A stretch of DNA of 64,000 nt from Oceanobacillus sp. HTM 045 (GCA_009733745.1 WNWL01000004.1:188001-252000); one strand, 5' to 3'; positions 33,846 through 44,001 are shown, counted from the stretch's first letter. The notes: a model not told the origin generated them from the letters alone. Made by a program: numbers and translations.

Positions 33846-36557
33846 GTGCAGGTGGCATTCCCGGACCCTTTCGAAAATGCCAGCCTTGGCACGAAGCTGA
33901 CCGCGGTGATCGCGGCGCTCGTGGCCGCTGCGGGGCTGATCGTCGGCATCACGTCGGAACTCGTCGCCGAACAGACCTTTGACGAACTCGCGGCGGAACG
34001 GCTGGAGACCGCCCGCTCCGAGCGGCAGGTGCAGATCGAGAACTACCTCGGCACCATCGAGGAGGACCTGATCCTCTGGACCCGCAGCCCCGTCACCGCG
34101 AACGCGATCCGCGCGTTCCGGTTCGGCTGGCTCAGCACCGAGGGGGTGCAACAGGTTACGCTCCAGGAGACCTATATCTCCGGCAATCCGCATCCCGTCG
34201 GCGAGAAGGACAGGCTCGTCGAGGCGGACGTGCTCACCATCTACAACAACGCCCACCGGGAGTTTCACCCGGTCTACCGCGCGTTGAAGGATGCGCGCGG
34301 GTACTACGACGTGTTCCTGTTCGATACCGAGGGGAACCTGATCTACTCGGTCTACAAGGAGCAGGACTACGCGACGAACCTCGTGGATGGCCCCTATGCC
34401 GAGTCCGGCCTCGGGCGGGTCTACCGCCGCGCGCTGGAGATCGGTGCGGGCGAGGGCATCGCCTTCGACGACTTCAGCGCCTACTCGCCCAGTTTCGGAG
34501 CGCCGGCCAGCTTCGTCGCGCGCGCCGTCGTCGAGGCGGGCGAGGTGATCGGCGTGCTTGCCTTCCAGATGCCTTCCGGGCGCATCAACAGCCTCGTCAC
34601 CGGCGCCGACCCCGAGGCGGGCACGCGGACCATGCTCCTCGGCGCCGACGGCACGCTCAGGACGGAAGACCCGTTCATCGGGGCCGACGGCGTACTGACA
34701 AGGGGAATCGGGGGAGAGATTGGTGCGGCGGCGACCTCGGGCGAGTCGGGGATCGGCCATTTCACCGATGACCAGGGGGCAGAAGTGGTGACCCTCTATT
34801 CGCCGATCAGGTTTGCCGGAGTCACCTGGTATCTCGTGATCTCCAGCCCGGTCGAGGCGGTGATGGCGCCGCTCCACACCATGCGCAACACACTCCTCAT
34901 GCTGATCCTGCCGATCCTTCTCGCATCGGTCGTGATCGGCTGGCTCACGGCGCGCAGCGTGGCTCGACCGATTCGCAGGATCTCCGGCGCGGTCGCGCTG
35001 CTCGCCCGCCGCGAGATGGCGGAGATTCCCGGCACCGAGCGCAAGGACGAGATCGGCGAGCTCTCCCGCTCGATGAGCGTCGTCTACACCAAGGGGCTCG
35101 AGGCCATCCGCCTCCGCGCCGCGCTGGAGGCATCGCGCGGCCGGGTGATGGTGGTGAACCGCCACGGCAACGTGGTCTTCGCGAACCCGATCATGTGCGA
35201 GGCCTTCGCGGAGCACGCCGGGATATACGAGGCGTCGTTGCCGGGCTTCTTCGCGCTCGATCCGCTCGGGACGCCGCTGAGCAGCCTGATCGAGGCGGGC
35301 GGCGGGACACTGCCGGAAGAACCGTTGTCGGAGCCGCTGGCAATCGACCTCGCCTTCGGCCCGCTCCACATCCGCTGCATCGTCACACCCATCATCGGCC
35401 TCAATGGCGGCCGTCTCGGCAGCGTTGTCGACTGGGTCGACCGGACCGGCGACGTGCATCTGCGCGAGGAGGTGCGGGCCGTGGTCAGCGCCGCCGGGAA
35501 CGGCGATTTCAGCGCCCGCATCGGCACCGAGAACGTGTCCGAGGAAATGCGCCCGATGGTCGAGGTGGTGAACAACCTCGTCGAGGTGATCGGCGGCGTG
35601 GCCGACGAGTTGTCGGCGGTGCTGGAGCGGTTCGCCGCCGGCGACCTGACCGCGCGGGCGCGCGACGGGTTCAAGGGCACATTCGGCGACCTGATGAACA
35701 ACGCGAATGTAACTGCCGTCAGCCTGTCCAACGTGGTCTCGAAGGTGAAGCAGGCCGCCGAGAGCATGCGCGAGCTGGTGCAGTCGATCCATCGCGACGC
35801 GGAGGCGCTCGCGGCCCGCACCGAGAGCGCCGCCGCTTCCATCGAGGAGACGTCGGCGACCTCGCAGGTGGTCGCCGAGACCGTGCGCAAGTCCGCCGAG
35901 AACGCCGAGGCTGCGCGCACATCCAGCCGCGACGCGGAACAGGCGGCCGTGTCGGGCGAGGGCGTCGTCTCCGAGAGCATCGCCGCGGTGCGCCAGATCA
36001 GCGAGTCGTCACAGGCGGTCGGCATCTCGGCCAACGTCATCAACGACATCGCGTTCCAGACCAACCTGCTGGCGCTCAACGCCTCGGTCGAGGCGGCGCG
36101 CGCGGGCGATGCGGGCAAGGGCTTCGCCGTTGTCGCCGGCGAGGTGCGTACCCTGGCCCGTCGCTGCGCCGACGCGGCCGACGAGGTGAAGAAGCTGATC
36201 GGCGAGTCCGACGCCCATGTCGAGAGCGGCATCCGCCTCTCCGGCTCGGCGGGCGAATCGCTGGCGACGATCGTCGCCTCGATCCGCACTTCCACCGGCC
36301 AGATCTCCGAGATCGCCGATTCCGCCCAGTCCCAGGCGATCTCGCTCGGCGAGATCAGCCAGGCCATCGCCGAGCTCGACGAGGTCACCCAGCAGAATGC
36401 CGAGATGGTGCGCGAAACCGCAGCGCGGGCCGCTTCGCTGACCGATCTTGCAGAGGGATTGCGCGACTTGACCTCGGTCTTCCGCGTCGGCGCGGCGGGC
36501 GAAACAGCCAGCACCGGTGCGGACGGCGAAGTCGACCCCGGCCGGGCCGTCGCCTGA
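33846..36557 (+). CDS. methyl-accepting chemotaxis protein with Cache-type sensor
   Basis: About 903 residues from a GTG at 33846 with GGAG 7 nt upstream; a GTG at 33831 is the alternative. Membrane helix 1 at about 17-40, a large periplasmic sensor (about 41-345, Cache-like, '[28 protein letters not shown]'), helix 2 at about 348-370, HAMP, a PAS-like segment near 425-530 ('[15 protein letters not shown]'), a second HAMP and a signalling domain whose hairpin tip '[22 protein letters not shown]' is near 735. No che genes are nearby, so it is an orphan receptor. The PAS module inside a transmembrane receptor may add a cytosolic input. Confidence 0.9.
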   Translation: MQVAFPDPFENASLGTKLTAVIAALVAAAGLIVGITSELVAEQTFDELAAERLETARSERQVQIENYLGTIEEDLILWTRSPVTANAIRAFRFGWLSTEGVQQVTLQETYISGNPHPVGEKDRLVEADVLTIYNNAHREFHPVYRALKDARGYYDVFLFDTEGNLIYSVYKEQDYATNLVDGPYAESGLGRVYRRALEIGAGEGIAFDDFSAYSPSFGAPASFVARAVVEAGEVIGVLAFQMPSGRINSLVTGADPEAGTRTMLLGADGTLRTEDPFIGADGVLTRGIGGEIGAAATSGESGIGHFTDDQGAEVVTLYSPIRFAGVTWYLVISSPVEAVMAPLHTMRNTLLMLILPILLASVVIGWLTARSVARPIRRISGAVALLARREMAEIPGTERKDEIGELSRSMSVVYTKGLEAIRLRAALEASRGRVMVVNRHGNVVFANPIMCEAFAEHAGIYEASLPGFFALDPLGTPLSSLIEAGGGTLPEEPLSEPLAIDLAFGPLHIRCIVTPIIGLNGGRLGSVVDWVDRTGDVHLREEVRAVVSAAGNGDFSARIGTENVSEEMRPMVEVVNNLVEVIGGVADELSAVLERFAAGDLTARARDGFKGTFGDLMNNANVTAVSLSNVVSKVKQAAESMRELVQSIHRDAEALAARTESAAASIEETSATSQVVAETVRKSAENAEAARTSSRDAEQAAVSGEGVVSESIAAVRQISESSQAVGISANVINDIAFQTNLLALNASVEAARAGDAGKGFAVVAGEVRTLARRCADAADEVKKLIGESDAHVESGIRLSGSAGESLATIVASIRTSTGQISEIADSAQSQAISLGEISQAIAELDEVTQQNAEMVRETAARAASLTDLAEGLRDLTSVFRVGAAGETASTGADGEVDPGRAVA

Positions 36558-36583
36558 CAGGGCCGTAGTGTGACCCGGCCGCG

Positions 36584-37087
36584 TCAGGCCGCGTGGGAGG
36601 GGAAGCGGTTGCGCAGCGCTTCGGCCACGGCGGGGGAGACGAACTTGGTGATGTCCCCGCCCATCCGCGCGATCTCCTTGACCAGCTTCGACGCGATCGC
36701 CTGGTGCTGTGCGTCGGCCATCAGGAAGACCATCTCGATCTCGTCGTTCAGCGCCCGGTTCATGCCGACCATCTGGAACTCGTACTCGAAATCGGAGACC
36801 GCGCGCAGGCCGCGGATGATGACGCTGGCGCCCACCTCGGCCGCGAAGTTCATCAACAGGTTCTCGAACGGCCGCGCCTCGATCACCGTGCCGGACGCCT
36901 CGGCGATGGGCGCGCATTCCGCCTCCAGCATCGCCACCCGCTCCTCGAGCGTGAAGACCGGTCCCTTGTCGCGGTTGATCGCCACGCCGATCACCAGCCG
37001 GTCGACCAGCTTCGCCGCCCGGCGGATCACGTCGAGATGGCCCAGCGTGACGGGGTCGAACGTCCCCGGATAGAGCCCCGTCCGCAT
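36584..37087 (-). CDS. coaD: pantetheine-phosphate adenylyltransferase
   Basis: 167 residues, standard length. The nucleotidyltransferase motif 'GLYPGTFDPVTLGHLDVI' (TxGH) is at the N-terminus, and the central 'IIRGLRAVSDFEYEFQMVGMNR' and C-terminal 'SKLVKEIARMGGDITKFVSPAV' are diagnostic. It makes dephospho-CoA from 4'-phosphopantetheine and ATP. It is convergent with the chemoreceptor gene, 26 bp away. Confidence 0.97.
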   Translation of the reverse strand: MRTGLYPGTFDPVTLGHLDVIRRAAKLVDRLVIGVAINRDKGPVFTLEERVAMLEAECAPIAEASGTVIEARPFENLLMNFAAEVGASVIIRGLRAVSDFEYEFQMVGMNRALNDEIEMVFLMADAQHQAIASKLVKEIARMGGDITKFVSPAVAEALRNRFPSHAA

Positions 37088-37218
37088 TCGTTCCTCCCGG
37101 CGTCGCGACCTGTTCCCTGCTTCGGAGCGCCACGCAACAATGTTACCTTTGCCGGGTCAAGGGCTTTCCGGTCCCTGCCCGGGCGTTTCCGTGATGCGAG
37201 GGGAAACCGCCGCCGGGA

Positions 37219-37650
37219 TCAGCCGGCGAGCATGGTCGCCATCGAGGCGTTCTCGAGCTCGATCTCCGACATCCGGGCCTTGACCACGTCGCCGATCGAG
37301 ATCAGCCCCTTCAACTCGCCGTCCTCGACCACGGGCATGTGGCGGAACCGCCCCGAGGTCATCCGCTCCAGCACCGAGACGGCGCTGTCGCCCGGGGTCG
37401 CCGTGACCACCTCGGCGGTCATGATCGCCGATACGGGCAGGTCGAGGCAGCCGCTACCGGTCTCGCCGAGCCTGCGCACGATGTCGCGCTCCGACACGAT
37501 GCCCGCGACCCGGTTCTCGCCCTCATGCACCAGCAGCGCGCCGATCCGTTTCGAGGAGAGGATCTGCGCCGCCTCCGCCACCCGCACCGAGGCTTCGATG
37601 CTCTCGACGGCATTGGAGGATTTCATTGCGAGGATCTGCTGGACATTCAT
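37219..37650 (-). CDS. tandem CBS-domain protein
   Basis: 143 residues from the ATG at 37650 with a GGAG site; a longer frame to 37683 is less likely. Two CBS motifs fill the protein: 'RIGALLVHEGENRVAGIVSERDIVRRL' and 'RFRHMPVVEDGELKGLISIGDVVKARM'. Free-standing two-CBS proteins of this type bind adenine nucleotides or NAD and regulate partner proteins. No partner is adjacent. Role otherwise unknown. Confidence 0.9.
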   Translation of the reverse strand: MNVQQILAMKSSNAVESIEASVRVAEAAQILSSKRIGALLVHEGENRVAGIVSERDIVRRLGETGSGCLDLPVSAIMTAEVVTATPGDSAVSVLERMTSGRFRHMPVVEDGELKGLISIGDVVKARMSEIELENASMATMLAG

Positions 37651-37834
37651 CTTGCTATCTCCGTTCCTGGGCACGGGGACCAACTAGCCTTGCGTGATAA
37701 TCTCCCTGCGTCAACGTAAGAGTGAGAACGCGTCGGAACCGGAGCGCCGTGGAACAATCCGCCCGCCCCGTGCGTCGATACGGGCAGGAAGCCACGGCCT
37801 TCCGTTCGCGACTTCCACCGGAAAGGAACAACCG

Positions 37835-38176
37835 ATGTTCACGCGCACCACTGCCATCGCCGCCGCCTTCTCGACCGTCTTCGCGGCGGCCAGCCTGACG
37901 GCCCCGGCCCCGGCCTCGGCCGATCCGAAGCACTGCCCGCCGGGCCACGCGATGAAGGGCTGGTGCGGCAACAGGGGCGGCGGCCACAAGCAGCGCAACC
38001 GGCACCGCCACCATGTCGGCGACCATATCGGCCACGACACCTATATCGTGATCCGCGACTACCGCCGCTATGGCTACCCGGAACCGCGGCCGGGCTACGG
38101 CTACGTCCGCGTCAATGAGGACATCTACCTGATCGCGCTCGGCACCGGGCTGATCATCCAGGCGCTGACCAACTGA
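37835..38176 (+). CDS. RcnB-like periplasmic protein
   Basis: 113 residues with a signal peptide (about 1-29). The mature protein opens with a Cys/His/Gly-rich segment ('KHCPPGHAMKGWCGN', 'HKQRNRHRHH') that could bind metal. It ends in the RcnB-type C-terminal module 'YPEPRPGYGYVRVNEDIYLIALGTGLII'. RcnB proteins influence nickel/cobalt homeostasis in enterobacteria; that role is not established here. Relatives are sometimes misnamed as excinuclease subunits because they lie next to uvrA, as this one does (convergent). Confidence 0.78.
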   Translation: MFTRTTAIAAAFSTVFAAASLTAPAPASADPKHCPPGHAMKGWCGNRGGGHKQRNRHRHHVGDHIGHDTYIVIRDYRRYGYPEPRPGYGYVRVNEDIYLIALGTGLIIQALTN

Positions 38177-38209
38177 TCAGCGCCCGCCGGCGGGCGATGG
38201 ACGCGACGG

Positions 38210-41074
38210 CTACTCCGCCGCGATCCGCCCCGCCTTGGCCAGCATCGGGCGCAGGTAGCGCCCGGTATGGCTGGCCGCCACCTCCGCGACATCCTCCGGC
38301 GTGCCCGCGGCGACGATCTCGCCGCCGCCGTCGCCGCCCTCGGGACCGAGATCGACCAGCCAGTCGGCGGTCTTGATCACGTCGAGGTTGTGCTCGATCA
38401 CCACCACCGTGTTGCCCTGGTCCACCAGCTCGTGCAGCACCTCGAGCAGCTTCTTCACGTCCTCGAAATGCAGGCCGGTCGTCGGCTCGTCGAGGATGTA
38501 GAGCGTGCGCCCCGTGGCCCGCTTCGACAGCTCCTTCGAGAGCTTCACCCGCTGTGCCTCGCCGCCCGAGAGCGTGGTCGCCTGCTGGCCGATCTTGATG
38601 TAGCCGAGCCCGACCCGTTGCAGCGTCTCCAGCTTGTCGCGGATCGAGGGGATGGCGGCGAAGAACTCCACCCCGTCCTCGACCGTCATGTCGAGCACCT
38701 CGGCGATGGACTTGCCCTTGTACTTGATCTCCAGCGTCTCGCGGTTGTAGCGCGCGCCCTTGCAGGTCTCGCACTCGACATAGACGTCGGGCAGGAAGTG
38801 CATCTCGATCTTGATGACGCCGTCGCCCTGGCAGGCCTCGCAGCGCCCGCCCTTGACGTTGAACGAGAACCGCCCCGGCGCGTAGCCGCGGGTCTTGGCC
38901 TCCGGCAGCCCGGCGAACCAGTCGCGGATCGGGGTGAAGGCGCCCGTGTAGGTCGCCGGGTTGGAGCGCGGCGTGCGCCCGATCGGCGACTGGTCGATGT
39001 CGATCACCTTGTCGAGATGCTGCAGCCCCTCAATGGTGCGGCAGGGCGAGCCCTGGGTGCGCGCGCCGTTCAGCCGGTTGGCCGCGGTCTTGTAGAGCGT
39101 CTCGATGGTCAGCGTGGACTTTCCGCCGCCCGAGACCCCGGTGATGCAGGTGAAGGTGCCGAGCGGGATCTCCGCCGTCACGTCCTTCAGGTTGTTGCCC
39201 GTCGCACCGACGACCCGCAGCAGGTTGCCGTTGCCCGCGCGGCGCTCCTGCGGTACGGCGATCTCGCGCTGGCCGGTCAGGTACTGCCCGGTGACCGAGG
39301 CAGGGCAGGCCGCAATCTCCGCCGGGGTGCCGTGGGCGATGATCTCGCCGCCGTGGACGCCCGCGCCGGGGCCGATGTCGATGACGTGGTCGGCCTCGCG
39401 GATCGCCTCCTCGTCGTGCTCGACCACGATCACCGTGTTGCCCTGGTCGCGCAGCCCCTTGAGCGAGGCCAGCAGCCGGTCGTTGTCGCGCTGGTGCAGG
39501 CCGATGGAGGGCTCGTCGAGCACGTAGAGCACGCCGGTCAGCCCCGAGCCGATCTGCGAGGCGAGGCGGATTCGCTGTGATTCCCCGCCCGAGAGCGTTC
39601 CGGAATTGCGCGCCAGCGTCAGGTAGTTGAGGCCCACGTTGACGAGGAAGCCCAGCCGCTCGCGGATCTCCTTGAGGATCGGCCCGGCGATCTCCAGCTT
39701 CTGCTTCGAGAGGCTCCCGGGCACCGTCTCGACCCATTCCAGCGCCTGCTCGATGGAAAGCACGGTGACCTGGCCGATATGCTGGCCGCCGATCTTCACC
39801 GCCAGCGCCTCTTCGCGCAGCCGGTGGCCGCCGCAAGTGCCGCAGGGCCGGTTGGCCTGGTAGCGCTCGAACTCCTCGCGGATCCACGCGCTGTCGGTCT
39901 CGCGGTAGCGCCGCTCCATGTTCGGGATCACTCCCTCGAACGGGCGGGAGACCTCGTAGACCCGCCCGCCATCGTCGTAGCGGAACCGGATCTCCTCCTC
40001 GCCCGAACCGTAGAGCATCACCTGCTGGAACGCCTTGGTCAGCTTGTCCCACGGCTTGTTCGGGCTGACGCCGAAATGCTTGGCCAGCGCCTCGACGGTC
40101 TGGCGGAAATAGGGGGTCTTGGACTTCGACCACGGCGCCAGCGCGCCGTCGAGCAGCGACAGCCGCTCGTCCGGAACCACCAGCCGTTCGTCGAAGTAGA
40201 GCTCCACGCCCAGCCCGTCGCAGTCCGGGCAGGCGCCGAAGGGCGCGTTGAAGGAGAAGAGCCGCGGCTCGATCTCCGGGATCGAGAAGCCCGAGACCGG
40301 GCAGGCGAATTTCTCGGAGAAGGTGATCCGTTCCGGCTCGCCCTCGCCTTCCTTCGGCGCCGTCTCGATGATCGCGATGCCGTCGGCGAGGCCGAGCGCG
40401 GTGGAGAAGCTGTCCGCGAGCCGCTGCTCGATGCCTTCCTTCACCACGATCCGGTCCACCACCACGTCGATGTTGTGGCGGAACTTCTTGTCGAGCGTGG
40501 GCGGCTCGTCGAGGTCGTGGAACTCGCCGTTCACCTTCACGCGCTGGAAGCCCTGCTTGCGCAGCTCCAGGAACTCCTTGCGGTACTCGCCCTTGCGGTC
40601 GCGGATGATCGGCGCGAGCAGGTAGGCGCGGGTGCCTTCCTCCATCGCCATCACCCGGTCCACCATGTCGGAGACCTGCTGCGCCTCGATCGGCAGGCCG
40701 GTCGCGGGCGAGTAGGGCGTGCCCGCGCGCGCGAACAGCAGGCGCATGTAGTCGTAGATCTCCGTCACCGTGCCGACGGTGGAGCGGGGGTTCTTCGACG
40801 TGGTCTTCTGCTCGATGGAGATCGCCGGAGAGAGGCCCTCGATATGGTCCACCTCGGGCTTCTGCATCATCTGCAGGAACTGGCGGGCGTAGGCGCTCAG
40901 CGACTCGACATAGCGCCGCTGCCCCTCGGCGTAAATCGTGTCGAAGGCGAGCGACGACTTGCCGGAGCCCGAGAGCCCGGTGATGACCGTCAGCCGGTCG
41001 CGCGGAATGTCGACATCCACGCCCTTGAGATTGTGCTCCCGCGCCCCGCGCACGGAGATCATGCGTTCGGTCAT
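38210..41074 (-). CDS. uvrA: excinuclease ABC subunit A
   Basis: 954 residues, full-length UvrA. First Walker A 'GLSGSGKSS' near residue 31, second 'GVSGGGKST' near 648, signatures '[16 protein letters not shown]' and '[15 protein letters not shown]', and zinc-finger Cys pairs including 'CEACQGDG' and 'CETCKGARY'. It recognises damaged DNA and loads UvrB for nucleotide excision repair. An SOS-box-like sequence lies 73 bp upstream, suggesting LexA control. Confidence 0.98.
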   Translation of the reverse strand: MTERMISVRGAREHNLKGVDVDIPRDRLTVITGLSGSGKSSLAFDTIYAEGQRRYVESLSAYARQFLQMMQKPEVDHIEGLSPAISIEQKTTSKNPRSTVGTVTEIYDYMRLLFARAGTPYSPATGLPIEAQQVSDMVDRVMAMEEGTRAYLLAPIIRDRKGEYRKEFLELRKQGFQRVKVNGEFHDLDEPPTLDKKFRHNIDVVVDRIVVKEGIEQRLADSFSTALGLADGIAIIETAPKEGEGEPERITFSEKFACPVSGFSIPEIEPRLFSFNAPFGACPDCDGLGVELYFDERLVVPDERLSLLDGALAPWSKSKTPYFRQTVEALAKHFGVSPNKPWDKLTKAFQQVMLYGSGEEEIRFRYDDGGRVYEVSRPFEGVIPNMERRYRETDSAWIREEFERYQANRPCGTCGGHRLREEALAVKIGGQHIGQVTVLSIEQALEWVETVPGSLSKQKLEIAGPILKEIRERLGFLVNVGLNYLTLARNSGTLSGGESQRIRLASQIGSGLTGVLYVLDEPSIGLHQRDNDRLLASLKGLRDQGNTVIVVEHDEEAIREADHVIDIGPGAGVHGGEIIAHGTPAEIAACPASVTGQYLTGQREIAVPQERRAGNGNLLRVVGATGNNLKDVTAEIPLGTFTCITGVSGGGKSTLTIETLYKTAANRLNGARTQGSPCRTIEGLQHLDKVIDIDQSPIGRTPRSNPATYTGAFTPIRDWFAGLPEAKTRGYAPGRFSFNVKGGRCEACQGDGVIKIEMHFLPDVYVECETCKGARYNRETLEIKYKGKSIAEVLDMTVEDGVEFFAAIPSIRDKLETLQRVGLGYIKIGQQATTLSGGEAQRVKLSKELSKRATGRTLYILDEPTTGLHFEDVKKLLEVLHELVDQGNTVVVIEHNLDVIKTADWLVDLGPEGGDGGGEIVAAGTPEDVAEVAASHTGRYLRPMLAKAGRIAAE

Positions 41075-41146
41075 ACCGGTCAGGTCCCTTGCAGTACAGG
41101 GGCGAAAGGTAAGCCCCTATCGCCTCGGGGCGAGTCGGGCCAGTGT

Positions 41147-41161
41147 AAACAAAACATGAAC
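41147..41161 (-). promoter_or_regulatory. probable LexA (SOS) box of uvrA
   Basis: On the minus strand the sequence is GTTC-N7-GTTT, one base from the alphaproteobacterial LexA consensus GTTC-N7-GTTC. It lies 73 bp upstream of the uvrA start, the usual place for repression of this gene. Confidence 0.6.
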
Positions 41162-41198
41162 ATAAGGGAAGCCGCGACCGCGCGCCGCGGAACGGCCC

Positions 41199-41684
41199 TC
41201 AGTTGCGCCGTGTTTCCGCCCCCGCATCCGCTCCCGGACCTGCCTCGGTCCCGCTCAGGCCGAGCCGTGCCAGCAGGTCGGCAGGGTCGAACAGGATGTC
41301 TGCCAGCGTGTAGCGGTCGAGCGCGGCGAGGAAGGCGTCCAGTGCCTCCGCGAACATGCCCGAGAGCCGGCACACCCCGCCGATCCGGCAGTCGGAGCCG
41401 CCGGGGCGGAAGCACTCGACGATGGCGAGATCGTCCTCCGTCGCGCGCACCACGGCGCCGACGGAGATCTCCCCCGGCGCCCGCGCCAGCCGCAGCCCGC
41501 CGCCCCGCCCGCGCTGGCTCTCCACGAAACCGGCCGCGGCGAGGCGCTGGACGACCTTGCGCAAGTGCTCGTGCGAGATGCGGTAGCGCCGGGCGATCTC
41601 GTCGATGGTCGCGACCCGGCCCCGCGTGCCGCCGAGATAGGTCAGCACCCGGAGCGCGTAGTCGGTGAAGCGCGAGAGCTGCAT
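41199..41684 (-). CDS. nsrR: Rrf2-family regulator, NsrR-type nitric-oxide sensor
   Basis: 161 residues. The winged helix (about 10-65) reads 'LSRFTDYALRVLTYLG' and 'ISHEHLRKVVQRLAAAGFVES'. Cys91, Cys99 and Cys105 ('ECFRPGGSDCRIGGVCRL') have the spacing of the iron-sulfur ligands of NsrR, and 'YTLADIL' follows as in NsrR. The cluster reacts with nitric oxide, releasing DNA. The C-terminal tail is longer than usual and Gly/Ala-rich. It is the last gene of a three-gene operon with two miniature membrane proteins, behind two NsrR-like operators (42038-42085). Confidence 0.85.
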   Translation of the reverse strand: MQLSRFTDYALRVLTYLGGTRGRVATIDEIARRYRISHEHLRKVVQRLAAAGFVESQRGRGGGLRLARAPGEISVGAVVRATEDDLAIVECFRPGGSDCRIGGVCRLSGMFAEALDAFLAALDRYTLADILFDPADLLARLGLSGTEAGPGADAGAETRRN

Positions 41685-41685
41685 C

Positions 41686-41769
41686 TCACCAGAACCAGCT
41701 CATGCCGAGCATCAGCCAGAGCGGCATCGGCGCGGCGATCCAGATCAGGATCCAGGGGAAACTGCGCAT
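41686..41769 (-). CDS. 27-residue Trp-rich membrane peptide
   Basis: The frame encodes MRSFPWILIWIAAPMPLWLM followed by LGMSWFW and TGA, one hydrophobic span with four Trp. Only 1 nt separates its stop from the nsrR start, and it lies 36 nt after the 68-residue gene. It has a GGAGGGTTTG ribosome site, 5 nt before the ATG. Position inside the presumed NsrR-controlled operon, good ribosome site and membrane character support expression. No family recognised. Confidence 0.6.
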   Translation of the reverse strand: MRSFPWILIWIAAPMPLWLMLGMSWFW

Positions 41770-41805
41770 GGCAAACCCTCCTTCGGGTGCGGGATGTGGT
41801 GCGGG

Positions 41806-42012
41806 TCAGATGACGGCGACGGTCGAGAGCACCACGACCGCCGAGATGCCGGCGACGATGGCCCACTTGGAGGCCCGTCCGAACGCCCGCGAGACCGCGT
41901 CCTGCCGCGGCGCGGCGGCGCTCCGGTCGCCGTCCATCGAGGCGAGCATGGTGCAGAAGGCGGTGAACCAGATCACCGTGGCGGCTTCGGCGAGAAGGAC
42001 GATGGCGAACAT
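41806..42012 (-). CDS. 68-residue two-span membrane protein
   Basis: Two hydrophobic helices (about 3-24 'AIVLLAEAATVIWFTAFCTML' and 49-67 'KWAIVAGISAVVVLSTVAVI') separated by a short hydrophilic loop (ASMDGDRSAAAPRQDAVSRAFGR). One Cys in the first helix. First gene of the operon leading to nsrR; its start is about 25 bp downstream of the nearest NsrR-like palindrome. No family recognised. A role in nitric-oxide or respiratory adaptation is inferred only from the regulator and operators. Confidence 0.68.
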   Translation of the reverse strand: MFAIVLLAEAATVIWFTAFCTMLASMDGDRSAAAPRQDAVSRAFGRASKWAIVAGISAVVVLSTVAVI

Positions 42013-42037
42013 CGCGGCGCTCCGTGGGTCATCCGAA

Positions 42038-42060
42038 AAGATGCATCATGTATGCCTCTT
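42038..42060 (-). promoter_or_regulatory. NsrR-like operator 1
   Basis: Inverted repeat AAGATGCAT-N5-ATGCCTCTT with one mismatch between arms; the left arm matches the AAGATGC half-site known for NsrR in enterobacteria. Located upstream of the 68-residue gene in the presumed promoter. Confidence 0.65.
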
Positions 42061-42062
42061 TA

Positions 42063-42085
42063 AAAGGGTATCATCAATACCTCTT
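42063..42085 (-). promoter_or_regulatory. NsrR-like operator 2
   Basis: A second, weaker inverted repeat AAAGGGTAT-N5-ATACCTCTT with the same arm length and spacer as operator 1. The two centres are exactly 25 bp apart. Confidence 0.5.
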
Positions 42086-42141
42086 TAAATCCGGAAGGCG
42101 GGACATCCCGCCGCACGCGGCCAGCACCGGGCCCCGAAATG

Positions 42142-42173
42142 AAAACGCCCCGCGCCCTTGCCGGCGCGGGGCG
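42142..42173 (-). terminator. intrinsic terminator of the rhodanese-LysM transcript
   Basis: Perfect 10-bp GC stem (42146-42155 with 42164-42173) followed on the minus strand by TTTTC. It lies 50 bp after the LysM gene stop. Confidence 0.75.
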
Positions 42174-42222
42174 TCTCCCCCTCGAAACTGCCCGGCAGGC
42201 CGGGCTTGTGTCTTGCCGGGCG

Positions 42223-43056
42223 TCAGCTCGGCGGCAGGTAGAGGTCCACGCCCACCGGCAGCACGTTCGGGTCGCCCAGAACCGCGCGGTTGGCCGAGAA
42301 GATGTCACGGTAGCGCAGCGAGTCGCCATAGATCGCCCGCGCGATCAGCCCCAGCGTGTCGCCCTGCTCGACCCGCAGGACGCGCTCGAACCCGTCGCCT
42401 TTCACCCGCGCCAGCACGTCGGCGATCTTCGGGTCCAGCTCCTCCACCGGCGGCTCGGGCGCGACCACGGCGACCGGCGCCGTCTCGTCCCGGTCGACGG
42501 TAGCGAGCGTCGCCGCGCCCTCCGCCGCGATGGTCGAGATGTAGCGCCGGTCCGCCAGCGGGTCCGCCGGGGCGGGTGCCCGGTCATAGCCGGTCACGCC
42601 GCGCAGCAGGCCCTTGGCGTCCAGCCGCCCGTCCGCCAGCCGCAGGCCCGCGGGGACGGGGCCCGAATACCGCTCCTCGTGCGCCTGCTCGAGGAAGGCG
42701 ATCTGCTCCTCCCGCGCCAGTCCGGAGCGCTCGCCCGCGTCGACGAAGCGGCGCACCGCCTCGCGCAGGCGGTCGGTCGCGCGCGGGTCCAGCGCCGCGC
42801 CGGACCCGGCGGAGGCCGCGTCGTCGGTAGCGACCGCGGCCAGTTCCTCCAGCACCCGCTGGGCGTAGAACGACATCCGCTTCACCGCGCGGGCGTCGAG
42901 CTCCGCCTCCAGCAGCGCGCGCACCTCCGCCGGTTCCATCGCCGCGGTGCGCCACTCGGCACCGCCGCCGGAACCGGCCGCTGCCGGAGCCGCCGCTCCG
43001 GTCATGGCTGGCGCCGCGAGGGTCACGGCAAGGGCAAGTGTCGTCAGGCAGGGCAT
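42223..43056 (-). CDS. secreted LysM-domain protein
   Basis: 277 residues: signal peptide (about 1-25), a long helical/low-complexity middle, and a C-terminal LysM domain (about 225-275, 'VLRVEQGDTLGLIARAIYGDSLRYRDIFSANRAVL'), which binds N-acetylglucosamine in peptidoglycan. No hydrolase domain is present, so it is probably a structural or targeting factor in the periplasm. It begins 4 nt after the rhodanese gene and ends at a strong terminator. Confidence 0.82.
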   Translation of the reverse strand: MPCLTTLALAVTLAAPAMTGAAAPAAAGSGGGAEWRTAAMEPAEVRALLEAELDARAVKRMSFYAQRVLEELAAVATDDAASAGSGAALDPRATDRLREAVRRFVDAGERSGLAREEQIAFLEQAHEERYSGPVPAGLRLADGRLDAKGLLRGVTGYDRAPAPADPLADRRYISTIAAEGAATLATVDRDETAPVAVVAPEPPVEELDPKIADVLARVKGDGFERVLRVEQGDTLGLIARAIYGDSLRYRDIFSANRAVLGDPNVLPVGVDLYLPPS

Positions 43057-43060
43057 CGGT

Positions 43061-43717
43061 TCATCCTCCCACGTTCTGCGGCACGGAAATGGTGAGGCCG
43101 AGCAGCTTCCAGACCTGGATGCCCCCGCGGTAGTAGCGCAGCTTCTCCGGCGGGTAGCCCAGCGACAGCAGGTTGCGGATCGCGCGGGGCGACTGGTCGC
43201 ACCAGGGCCCGTTGCAGAACAGGCAAAGCTCGGCCGCGTTGTCGAAATTCCATTGCCCGTCGACCTTCCGGGCCCCGAGCTGACCGAGGATCGGCTCCAG
43301 GAACGGGTTCAGCTCGCCCTGCTCGAACAGGTTGAACGGCAGGTTGATCGCGCCGGGGATGGTCCCGGCCTGGTACCAGCTCTCCAGCCGGCTGTCGACG
43401 AGATGCCCGGTGCCCGTCTCCACGTGGTCGCGCAGGAACTCCAGCACCTCCAGCTCGCCCACCGTCTCGACCCCTTCGCCGGCCGAGATCGGGTGGACGC
43501 AGAAGGGCGGGCAGGGGCGCGAGGTCTTGGCGAAGGCCGGGTCGATGGTCGCCTCGGTGTTCTGGTCGCGCTCGATGACGTGGAAGCTGTCGCCGATCTC
43601 GAACTCGAAGAACGGCATGTCCGGGGTGATGAAGACCTCCTGCGCGGAGGCATGGCGCTGTACGAACACCGGGAACGAGAACACGACGGCAAGGAAGGAA
43701 GCCAGGACGAGTTTCAT
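43061..43717 (-). CDS. periplasmic rhodanese-domain protein
   Basis: 218 residues from the ATG at 43717 with a signal peptide (about 1-28). A single rhodanese domain spans about 90-215: 'HLVDSRLESWYQAGTIPGAINLPF' and the active loop 'ELCLFCNGPWCDQSPRAI', whose Cys pair could include the persulfide site. Two extra cysteines lie in 'SRPCPPFCVHP'. It likely handles sulfur or thiols in the periplasm. First gene of the pair with the LysM protein. Confidence 0.82.
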   Translation of the reverse strand: MKLVLASFLAVVFSFPVFVQRHASAQEVFITPDMPFFEFEIGDSFHVIERDQNTEATIDPAFAKTSRPCPPFCVHPISAGEGVETVGELEVLEFLRDHVETGTGHLVDSRLESWYQAGTIPGAINLPFNLFEQGELNPFLEPILGQLGARKVDGQWNFDNAAELCLFCNGPWCDQSPRAIRNLLSLGYPPEKLRYYRGGIQVWKLLGLTISVPQNVGG

Positions 43718-44001
43718 GACGGGCCTACCCCATATCTGCGCCGCGTGCCGGGCTGCACGCCCGCGCGGCCGGTTCGTATCCCCGTCCCCGAGCCAGACTC
43801 TACCTAAGGGAGAGTCGCCTGTCATCCTCCCAGATTGCGGCTCGTGGAAAAAATCAGCGGGAATATGGGCTTGTAGAGGTAGAGGCGAGGAGATAATCAA
43901 TCAAAAGGTGAGTCTTTCCAAAGGCGTGCGGCGGGCGAGATTCGCTCTCGCCGCCGCCGCGCCGAGCGCCTAGCATCGGCCCCGATACGCATCACGAGGG
44001 G

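Noticed and set aside
31748-33982. Open frame of 744 codons on the plus strand
   Set aside because: Antisense of the CoA-transferase gene, whose own frame carries all catalytic motifs.
33750-35792. Open frame of 680 codons on the minus strand
   Set aside because: Antisense of the chemoreceptor gene; no recognisable domain.
41060-41110. Attenuator in the uvrA leader (AGGGGC/GCCCCT hairpin)
   Set aside because: The stem is only 6 bp without a following T-run or leader peptide, so it is likely incidental.
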